Positions 55,505-64,000 of a DNA stretch of 64,000 nt are shown piece by piece (the stretch's first letter is position 1; each line of letters begins with the position of its first letter). The stretch comes from Chionoecetes opilio (Eukaryota > Arthropoda > Malacostraca > Decapoda > Majidae), in assembly GCA_016584305.1 (NCBI GenBank), contig JACEEZ010018261.1, positions 1-64,000 of the forward strand, written 5' to 3'. A model generated the notes under the pieces. That model had not been told where the DNA came from. It made no database searches and worked only from the letters and a program-made list of their open reading frames with translations. A program made the translations under genes and the position numbers.

Positions 55505-56130
55505 ATGCATCACACCAATACCATACATACCTACATTCATCACACCAATACCACCTACTATGAACCACATTCATCACACCCACATACCCCTCATTACCTA
55601 CATAAATCACACACACATACCACCTACAACCTACATTACATCACACACATACCAATACATACCTAACATTCATCACAACACATACACTACATACCAAACA
55701 ATCATCACAACCACATACCACCTACATACCTACATCATCACACCACATTCCACCTACATACCTACATTCATCACACCACATACCAACCTACATACCTATA
55801 TTCATCAACCCACATACACCTTACAACATACATTCATCACACCACATTCCACCTACATACCTACATTAATCACACCACATACCCCCTCATACCTACATTC
55901 ATCACACACATACCACCTACATACCGACCAATCATCACACCACATACCCACCTACCTTACTACAATCATCTACACCCAGACCACCTAACATACCGGACAA
56001 TCATCCACACATACACCTACATACCTACAATATCCACACCACAACACCTACATACCTACATTCAAGCCACACCACATACCAACTAAATACCTACACAGCT
56101 ACATACCACACCTATCACTACATATCACTA
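55505..56130. repeat. 33-bp minisatellite, about 19 copies
   Basis: Unit made of TTCATCACACCACATACC followed by ACCTACATACCTACA. Copies decay to both sides. The plus strand lacks G almost entirely. The 226-codon frame (55308-55988) is Thr/His/Tyr/Ile-rich and is an artefact of the repeat. Confidence 0.9.
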
Positions 56131-56474
56131 CCTACTACATATCAACAACACTCATATAACACCCACCATTACCACGATTTGTCCTACCACGTTTTTCCAT
56201 CCCGCTTCTCATCTATCGCCGAAGCTCTCTCTATATAGTATACTCCAGATCACGTTTCAAATACCTTCTAATATGTTTTCCTTTGCCGCAGCCCTGCCTT
56301 TCCCCACTATGCCACGCGCCTTCTTTACTGGCGAGCAAATACGATACAAACTCCATCGGTTCACGCTCGGGGCTCGCGAAGGCTGGTTTGTGTAGAACTA
56401 AAAATATACGTGTTGTGAATGACTTGGTTTATGGTTTCCCGGGACACGATACTCATCCTGTTGCAACCCCGATC

Positions 56475-56585
56475 CTGGTGTGTGGATGTGTTTGTGTGTG
56501 GTGTGTGTGTGTGTGTGTCGTGTGTGTGTGTATGTGTTGTGTGTGTGTTTGGGCTGTGTGTGGTGGTATGTGTGTGTGTGGTGAG
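56475..56585. repeat. (GT)n-rich run
   Basis: GT repeat with GGT and TAT interruptions. Confidence 0.9.
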
Positions 56586-56589
56586 ATGA

Positions 56590-57055
56590 GAGAGATAAAA
56601 GACACAGATCCCTGGAATCCGGCTGTTCAAGCTGGTACTGTTTGAAAAGGAAATATACGGACGGCGAGATACGACAATGATTTATCAGATGATATTTCAG
56701 AGAGGAGATATGATGTAGTTTATTGTGAGAGAATTGATTGTGCGCACTGAATCACGACGCAGAAGCCTTTCTGCTCTCTTACGTAAAGATTTGGTGTTTG
56801 GTATATTTTTGGTATTTTGGCTTTGCTCCTGTCAGCATCTCGCTTTAGATGCTCTCTTGCTCGGAGGAGTATTAATCGAAATGAATCTGACAATGATACT
56901 CGTAAGCCCTTCGATTATATTGAAACATTTATAGTTTTCTTGTCAAGGCGTTTCTCTGGAGATAAATGATTAAACTGTGCCAGTCTCTCTCCTCAACTTA
57001 TTTCTAGTTTATAACTATATATATCCAACTTATACCATCTATAACTCATATAATT
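56590..57055. other. No recognisable gene
   Basis: AT-leaning unique sequence. One 69-codon frame (56725-56934) has a hydrophobic middle but no family match that I recognise. Confidence 0.45.
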
Positions 57056-57058
57056 TTT

Positions 57059-57060
<2 letters not shown>

Positions 57061-57126
<66 letters not shown>

Positions 57127-57205
57127 GAGGAGAGAGGAGAGAGGAGAGAGAGAGAAGAGAGAGAGAGAGGAGAAGAGAGAGAGAGAGAGGAGAGAGAGAG
57201 GAGAG

Positions 57206-57245
<40 letters not shown>

Positions 57246-57309
57246 GAGAGAGAGAGAAGGATGAGAGAGATGAAGAGGATGAGAGGAGAAGAGAGGAGAG
57301 AGAGAGAAG

Positions 57310-57399
<90 letters not shown>

Positions 57400-57540
57400 T
57401 GAGAGAGAGAGAGGGAGAGAGAGAGAGAGGAGAGAGAGAGAGTAGGGAGAGGGAGAGAGAGAGAGAGGAGAGAGAGATGAGGGAGAGGAGGAGAGATGAG
57501 AGAGCGAGAGAGAGAGAGAGAGTGAGAGAGAGAGAGAGAG
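57061..57540. repeat. (AG)n compound repeat, 480 bp
   Basis: AG-rich with many GGAG, AAG and ATG interruptions. Both strands have long Ser/Leu or Glu/Arg frames that are artefacts. Confidence 0.95.
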
Positions 57541-57712
57541 TCAGCACACAACGTTTTTCATGTAGTTGGGCGTGCTGTACATAATAATTATATGCATTTT
57601 AATTAAATTTAGTTTCATCAACAAATTATAAAATCGCGATGTGTTGGAAACAAGAAAAGAAGAACAATAACTTATGAAAATCATCCTTGCATTAACGGAT
57701 CTTTCTTCTGAT
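57541..57712. other. Unique spacer between two (AG)n tracts
   Basis: About 170 bp, no gene seen. Confidence 0.5.
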
Positions 57713-57713
57713 G

Positions 57714-57746
57714 AGAGAGAGAGAGAGAGAGAGAGAGAAGAGAGAG

Positions 57747-57788
<42 letters not shown>

Positions 57789-57811
57789 GAGAGAGAGAGA
57801 GAGAGAGAGAT

Positions 57812-57843
<32 letters not shown>

Positions 57844-57893
57844 AGAAGAGAGAGAGGAGAGAGAGAGAGAGAGAGAGAGAGAAAAGAGGAGAG

Positions 57894-57947
<54 letters not shown>

Positions 57948-58121
57948 AGAGAAGGAGAGAGAGAGAGAGAGAGAGAGAGCAGCAGGTGGAGAAGGAAGCT
58001 GAAGAAGAGAAAAAAGAATAAAAAAGAAGGGGAGGTGATGGAGGAGGAGGAGGGATAAAAATGAGGGGAGGAGATGGAGGATGAGGAGGAGGAGGAGGAG
58101 GAGGAGGACGACGACGACGAC
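57714..58121. repeat. (AG)n, then (GGA)n and (ACG)n
   Basis: AG repeat to about 57980, a purine-rich link, then GGA units (58080-58107) followed by ACG units (58107-58121). Confidence 0.95.
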
Positions 58122-58657
58122 GAACAAGAACAGCATCACATGTATAACTGAGAAAAAAATGCATGAGAAAGTAATCAACCGGTGTCTATCTATTTTTCTA
58201 TTTATATATTATCATTCATGTGTTTCTGCAATGTTATTTCTGTGCCATGATCGACAAATCCCATTGCGAGTTCAACCACTGCTCGTTTTTAACCCAATCG
58301 ACGTCGATCTAGCGTTGGGCGACGCGTTGAGAGAAGCGACAGGGAAAAAACCCTTGATATTATTTTATATTTGTTTACTGGTGAATTAATATGAATAAAT
58401 ATCTGAGACACTGACACGTGGAAGGCGTGAGGACAAGGAAGGGAAGTGTGAGAGGGGACGAACACATGGATGAGGGGAGAGTAGAAAGGAATGAGGGGAG
58501 CAGGAGGGAGGAGGGAGATAAGGGAGGTGAGGGGAGTGCGGGTCAAAAGAATGTCTCAAGAGGGGATTGGCTTGAGGAGGAAAGGAGGGGACAAGTACGG
58601 ATTGAAGAAACGAAAGTATCACTCGAAAAATGTTGACGTGTTTTGATGAAAATGTTT

Positions 58658-58752
58658 TATGGCAGAAAAAATATATCAGTCACCTTTTAGTTAAATACTC
58701 GTACCATACCTTCCTATGGCAGAGAAAAATAACAGTCACCCTTTAATTCCAT
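58658..58752 (+). repeat. 55-bp repeat, partial copies
   Basis: About 1.7 copies of the unit at 59768-59975 (ATACTCGTACCATACCTTCC, TATGGCAGA, AGTCACCCTTTAATTC). Confidence 0.75.
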
Positions 58753-59049
58753 GGGCCACCACACTCAGTTTTATGATCCCGTTAGAGCCTGTGAATCTCA
58801 CTCAAATATACATGTTTTGTGGACTTCATGGATAATTGTTTGTACATACTTCTATATAGTTGCTTCATATCAAAAGAGTATTCAAATTCATTTAACAAAT
58901 GTTACATTGGTGTCTAGGATGCATAGAAAATGAAAATATATGCGTACAATAGTAATTATTTTCTCCATAAGAATAAAACGTACATACAATTTCCGATTCG
59001 GTAAACGGGTCATTTAGTCACTATAGCATTATATCATTGTAGAAATTTA

Positions 59050-59440
59050 GAGTAATGCATTAATGAACGCTTGTTACCATATTCTTTTTATGTTGCCAGA
59101 TGAGTGTACGGCAATTTTCGACATTGTACGACAAGGTCAAATGTGGTATCGTTCAGGGCGAGGATTTGAGTGTAGCACTACACGGCGGTATTGGGGGCGT
59201 GGACACTGCAGCAGCAAGTGTTCAATGGTTTCTTGGACGTTCCTGGGCCAGGGCACTTATAGTTACCTAGTAAACACAAGCGACTAGCTTCGTCAGCGAA
59301 CGTCACTCGTGAAATAGTATACAAACATCGTACTTTGGCAGGCAGGCCGTGTTTATGTTTAGGATGTTGGATGGCGAAATTATCCAAGGTGTTAATCATG
59401 ATTTTTATGGAATAAGAAATCATACTACCCTTGTGCACAC
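59050..59440 (-). pseudogene. LINE ORF2 C-terminal fragment
   Basis: On the minus strand, RVTFADEASRLCLLGNYKC is followed, one frame over, by ETIEHLLLQCPRPQYRRVVL, the cysteine-containing 'C-x-C...ET-x-EHLLL-x-CP' tail typical of Jockey/I-type LINE ORF2 proteins. The change of frame near 59227 is one lesion, and a stop follows. Only the last roughly 130 codons are present. No RT or poly-A tail was identified. Confidence 0.6.
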
Positions 59441-59767
59441 AATCTGTAATTTATCTTTCAGCATCAATGGATAAATATATTCACCCAAATATTTTGACAT
59501 AACAGTTCCTTAAAGGCTGTCGGACCATACATGAGTAGATCATAATTTCAAATACTATTTCTTCAAACCAATGTTCATGGTATGGACATGAGTATATCAA
59601 AACCATTGGTTTTATTAGTGAAAACCTGATTTTCAACATAAGAACACTTAAGATTACTGATTACCTTTTTTTGGTTAAAATAACATCAAATATTGGTCGC
59701 TAGCACCCAGTTGTCCGCAAGTTGCCTATCTAATCAAGATTTATGGACATTTGGAACGGGATCTTAA

Positions 59768-59975
59768 TATTCAGTGTAGTGGCCTATACTCGTACTATAC
59801 CTTCCTATGGCAGAAAAAAGATATGTCACCCTTTAATTCAATACTCGTACTATACTATCCTATGGCAGAAAAAAGATATCGAGTCACCTTTTAAATCAAT
59901 ACTAGTTTTATACCTTCCTATGACAGAACAAAGATATGTCAGCCTTTAATTCAAAACTCGTACTATACCTTCTAT
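59768..59975 (+). repeat. 55-bp tandem repeat, about 3.5 copies
   Basis: Units of ATACTCGTACTATACCTTCC, TATGGCAGAAAAAAGATATG and TCACCCTTTAATTCA. The same unit appears in partial form 1 kb upstream (58658-58752), with the LINE fragment between them. Confidence 0.85.
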
Positions 59976-60484
59976 ATGAATTTGCACTATGCTATGTATG
60001 TTATGTGACAAGTGTGGCGTTCTGTCATTAGGTCGTTAGGTGAGGAACAACGTAAGTCAGGTCGTTTACATAAAGTTACTTATATCACATAGGTATTATA
60101 TTATATTTCTGTTCTATTATGTACGTATATACTATGTACACTTGATATCAGTTACTTTGGTTGTTCTTTACCTCCACAGCTACTTTCCCACGAATGATAA
60201 TAATACCATGTATATAAGCAATGCAGGACAAGCTATTAGTCCTCAGAGGCGAAACATGGTCAGAAATGTCAGGTATTTGTCAGGTGTTGGTGAGTGACTC
60301 ATCGATCGAGGCTGACTTGTTGCAACATGTTTGGACGATTAGGTCAAATGTGGTATTAGGTAAATGTGGTACCTAGCTCTTATTCATAATTTATTTGTCG
60401 CTGTGAATGTTTGTCTTGGCATAACCACGAGTGTTTTGTGCCCGTGTTTGTGTTATTGAGTACATATTTGATGAAAGAAAACAG

Positions 60485-60485
<1 letters not shown>
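59976..60485. other. No recognisable gene
   Basis: AT-rich unique DNA. The 85-codon frame at 60040-60297 shows no motif. Confidence 0.5.

Positions 60486-60490
<5 letters not shown>

Positions 60491-60519
<29 letters not shown>
60491..60519. repeat. (AC)n, left of SINE
   Basis: About 14 AC units directly abutting the SINE. Confidence 0.93.
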
Positions 60520-60521
<2 letters not shown>

Positions 60522-60710
60522 TTGGCCGAAGCCACCACCCCGGGGGGGGGGGTTACAAACCCCCGGCTGGCACCCGGTACCCATTCACTGCTGGGTGGAC
60601 AGGGGCTAGGGATTTAAGAAAGACCACCCATCTATCTTTCGCTCCGCCGGGGATCGAACCGGGGGCTTCTCGGTTTTAAGCCGAGCGTGCTAACCACACA
60701 CTACAGAGTT

Positions 60711-60711
<1 letters not shown>
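60520..60711 (-). mobile_element. tRNA-derived SINE, copy 3 (3'-truncated)
   Basis: Minus-strand copy of the 46.6-kb SINE family, with GTTGGCCGAAGCCACCACCC, CCATTCACTGCTGGGTGG, the box B complement GGGGATCGAACC and the anticodon arm CTCGGTTTTAAGCCGAG. It ends at TGTTGGCCGAAG and lacks the last roughly 90 bp of copy 1. The anticodon loop differs from copy 1 (TAA against CAC). AC repeats touch both ends. Confidence 0.85.
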
Positions 60712-60746
<35 letters not shown>

Positions 60747-60781
60747 CACACCACCACACACAAAAAAAAAAAAAAAAAAAA
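60712..60781. repeat. (AC)n and poly-A, right of SINE
   Basis: AC units to about 60760 then about 20 A. Confidence 0.93.
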
Positions 60782-60884
60782 GCATGCTAGTAATAAGTAG
60801 GTCAAGGATAGTGGAAGGCGATACAGGTGTGCAGTGTAAAATTAAAATACGTCAGTTGTGAGTGTAAGTTGTAAGGAGTGAGAT

Positions 60885-61130
60885 GGATGGTGTGTGGTGT
60901 TCAGGTGTGTGTGTGTGTGGTGAAATGGGGTTTTTCAGGGGGGGGAAGGCGAGGGGGTATGTGGGGGTTTGGTGTGTTTTGGGGGTTTTGTGTGGTGGTG
61001 GGTTGGGTGTGGGGTGTTGGGTTTGGGGTAGAGCGAGATGGTGTGTGTGTGTGGTGGGTGGGTGTTTTTCGGGGGTGGGGGGGGGCGAGGTTTTTGGGCC
61101 TGTAGGGGGGGGAACCCCTGGGGACAAGTG
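60885..61130. repeat. GT/GGGG-rich tract
   Basis: Plus strand dominated by GTGTG, GGGGTTT and GGTGGG. Pro/Thr/His frames on the minus strand are artefacts. Confidence 0.8.
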
Positions 61131-61149
61131 TAGCGTCAAGGGGGCGGGG

Positions 61150-64000
61150 TCGCAAGGAAAGGTTGGAGTGGTTTACACGTGCCTTTGTCCGCTGGTCTTT
61201 GAAAGGGAGATGAAATGGGGAAAGGAAAATTTGAAATCTGCATATTTTTTAAAACACTTAAAGATTTTTTCTACAAGGGTCATTTTTTAATTCAACTTAT
61301 GATTCATAGAAATTTTTTACTAAGAATGTAATTATTTTGGATAAACACCTTTTTTTTTTGCCCCATTCATGAAATTTCGTTTTTGCCGCGTTTTTAATTT
61401 TCCGTTGGGAAGTTGCGAAAAGAATGGAAAGCCCGGCGGCATTAGTGAGTGGACGGGGTATTTTGCTGCAGCATTGGCGGACAGTTTCCGTGGGCGGCCC
61501 CCCGCTCCTAATGCTCCTGCCGAGGACAAACCTAATTTAAAACCTCCTTGCCCCCGTGTGCCTTATTAATGAAAAAGGGTTTCTAAAAACCCCAAAACCA
61601 AAGAAAGTAAAGTACATTATGTTCTTTCTCGCGGGTGGAGCAGCCAGGGGGAGGAAAGTAAGAAAATGTGGAAAGGGGAAAACCGCGGTACAGGAGGGGG
61701 CCCCCCGCCCCCGAGGTAAAAGGGGGGAAAAGGGCGCGTTTTTAGTTTTGTTGACTGTTTCCGGTGTTTTTTGGTTTTCCCAACGACGAACCATGTCTGT
61801 TTTTTTTTTGTGTTTTGCTGAGGGGTGCTTTGGGGAGAAGGGTTTGTATTCAAGACTCAGTTTTCCCCCAAATACATTCGGGGGCCAGTCTCATGGCGTT
61901 CGTTTTAAAAATTTGGAAATTTGGAAAATTTATTGTTTGTTTTTTTGTTTTAAAAAACACTTGAAAAAAAATGGGGGTTTTTTATTCGCAGAAAAATTTG
62001 AGAATGGTGTTTGATTAAATTTTCACGGGTTAAAAAACCAAAAAAGAAAAAATTTCGGGCCCCGGTTTTTAAAGAACAGTTTTGGGACAATTTGGGGGTC
62101 TGAATTCAAACCTGATTTTATATTTTTCATACATACTTTTTTTGCACATGGGTATATATTCCATTTTCATAAATTTTCAAGAAAAAGGTACCCTTCTTTT
62201 GGTTTAGTGTAGCAAAAGGGCCCGGATTATAGGTTTATTTTTAATTAAAGTCCCCCAAAAAAACTGGAGAATATCTTGTTTCTTTGAACATGAAAACATT
62301 CCCTTTTTTTATGATACAAAAAGAAAACAAACACTTTTAAACTTGCACAGAACGTCCGCAGGTAGTGTTTTTTTAAATTAAATTTTTTACTTTAAATTTG
62401 AGTTTTTTATTGATTTCCCCTTTGTTTTTTTTGTGAAAATGCCTAAGGTGTAGGTGGTTGGGTACCCAAATTAAAAGGAAACAACTAAGGTAGCTAAAAA
62501 ACTTTTTTTTTTTGTCCGCGGGTTGGTTTTGCTGCTCTAAGGGGGGGCCCCTCTACATCTAACAGAAGAAAGTGCCAAATGATCCAAAAAATTTTTTGAA
62601 CATCTGGGGAAAGGGCCTTTATTTTGAAGACTCAGGGGGCGCAACTTTACTGATTTTTTAAAAAAGCGTGTTTTTTTGCTTTATTTCCAAAGTACCCCTT
62701 GGAGAAAAAAGAAAGAAATTGGGTCCCACAAAGTTTTCCCAAAACCCTTTGTTTTGAGACTTGGGGATCAGGGTTTCAAGGAAAAAAGGGGCTAAACTTA
62801 AGTTTGGAGTGCCTGGGGGTTTTGGAGAAAACCCCAAGCAATCATTAGAGGGACGCTATTATCCCTTTTTCAATGTAAAAGGTTTCAATAAGAAAAACAA
62901 AAAATATTTGAAATACCCAAGTACCCCTTTAAACTATTCGACCAGTTACCCATAGTGAAGGGAAAAACTGTACCAAATATTACTTTTTTAGCTTCAAAAA
63001 AATGAGAAAAAAGATCTCTGCCTAAAATGCTCCCCCTGATTTAAGAAGACATACAGATAATTTTTCCCGCCATCGGGGAAGGGTTGTGACAAACCAATTT
63101 TGTTTACTCAGTCTGCTTTGAATTTATTTTTTAGAGGAAACTTAAATTTCCAAAAGAGTCTGCCCCGAAAAATTTTTCTTCAAACGCCAAAAAGAATCGA
63201 ATGCTGAAACCGGCAAAGGGGTTCATTATCGTAACAGGGAAACCGGGAAATACGTAAGTACTTCCATTCCCGATGGCCAGCTTGTCTATTGTATGAATGG
63301 GAGAAGGGCTACTTCCCTTTTTTTGGGGCCCGCTAGCAAGATTCAAAGGGAAAATTTGGGGGCTTTTATTGGGCAGTCCAAAAAAAAATTTGAAAGTGTT
63401 CTTTTCACAATGGAAATAAGTATGGCTCTGTACCAAAAAGGTCATTCTGTAAAAAAATTAAAGAAGAATAAAAAACAACATAAAATTCTTAGAGAGGTTT
63501 CAATATCTGTTCATGGGTTTGGGTTTAAATTTTTTGTCGATTGAAAAGGTTAAAATTTCTTTTTTGGTAGCAAGGGGGGGTACACAAATACCCCTGGTTT
63601 TTTTGTGTTAATGGGACAGTAGAGCTACGCAGAGCATTGGGTGAAAAAAAAATGGGCCCAGCGGGCAGAGTTTTGGGATCTGGGGATAAGAATTTTAACA
63701 ATGACCTTAGTGGATAGGAAGAAGATTGTCTTTCCCCTTTCCCCAAAAAAATTGGGTTTATGAAGCATTTGTCCCAAAACTCTTGATCCAGTGGAGAATG
63801 CTTAAGGGTATATATGTTCAACTTTTTCCCGGTTTAGTGAAAAAGAAAAAAAAGGGTGGAATATTTTATGGACCTCAAAAAGAACACTAATGAGGGTCCA
63901 AAATTTTTTTCAAATCAATGAATGAGGGCAGAAGAAAGAGCTTGGGGAAAGCATTTTGTAAGTGGTGAAGAATTTTCTAGGAATAAGAAAAACAGACAAC
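61150..64000. other. Homopolymer-rich end of the window, no gene
   Basis: Short homopolymer runs of 3-9 bases (T, A, G, C) occur every few bases, unlike the rest of the window. Frames of 60-150 codons (for example 61556-62014 plus, 63131-63445 minus) are rich in Phe, Lys and Gly and show no domain. This is most simply low-quality consensus, so I do not annotate genes here. Confidence 0.6.

Noticed and set aside
55308..55988. 226-codon Thr/Tyr/His-rich frame
   Set aside because: It follows the 33-bp minisatellite and has no G-containing codon diversity. Not protein-like.
56993..58178. Long Ser/Leu-rich and Arg/Glu-rich frames
   Set aside because: Translations of (AG)n on either strand.

Overview
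The window reads as gene-poor nuclear DNA from an arthropod, most likely a decapod crustacean. Reasons: very long (AC)n and (AG)n runs, TTAGG-type (arthropod telomere motif) tracts, tRNA-derived SINEs inserted in CA repeats, and remnants of pogo/Tigger, Ty3/gypsy, LINE and Penelope-like elements. I see no bacterial-style operon, no CRISPR array, no rRNA and no intact host protein-coding gene. Only a few weak exon candidates remain (26.9, 32.5 and 34.3 kb). The species call is inference.

Layout. 0-10.5 kb: microsatellites and purine- or GT-rich tracts, one degenerate tRNA-type SINE, and the first copy of a TTAA-flanked MITE. 10.6-14.6 kb: a GC-rich island flanked by two copies of a dispersed repeat. 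14.6-26 kb: degenerate DNA with four MITE-type copies or relatives, a 25-bp AT-rich satellite, a probable Penelope-like fragment, and a frameshifted Jockey-like LINE on the minus strand. 26.9-35.1 kb: a dense cluster of fold-back and terminal-inverted-repeat elements mixed with TTAGG-like tracts, including a 0.95-kb near-perfect palindrome and four MITEs with clear termini. 36.2-39.1 kb: a palindrome-rich GGTGCA repeat, then a broken Ty3/gypsy integrase interrupted by a nested MITE with a CTA target duplication. 39.5-43.2 kb: a structurally complete pogo/Tigger-like transposon of 3,692 bp with TIRs, TA flanks and a three-exon transposase on the minus strand that carries frameshifts. 45-47.5 kb: a hAT-like end, another MITE copy, and two inverted SINEs in CA/GT repeats. 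49-56 kb: a (CGCA)n tract, a 4.7-kb array of a 24-bp satellite, and a 33-bp minisatellite. 57-64 kb: long (AG)n tracts, a LINE 3' end, a third SINE, and a terminal 3-kb stretch with inflated homopolymers that looks like poor consensus.

The unit of organisation is the repeat, not the gene. Elements nest in one another (MITE in gypsy, SINE in CA repeats), and the inverted-repeat cluster at 27-35 kb is the most unusual part. Nearly all the coding remnants are broken by one- or two-base indels, and satellite units vary mainly in homopolymer length. Many apparent lesions may therefore be long-read consensus errors, not true decay.
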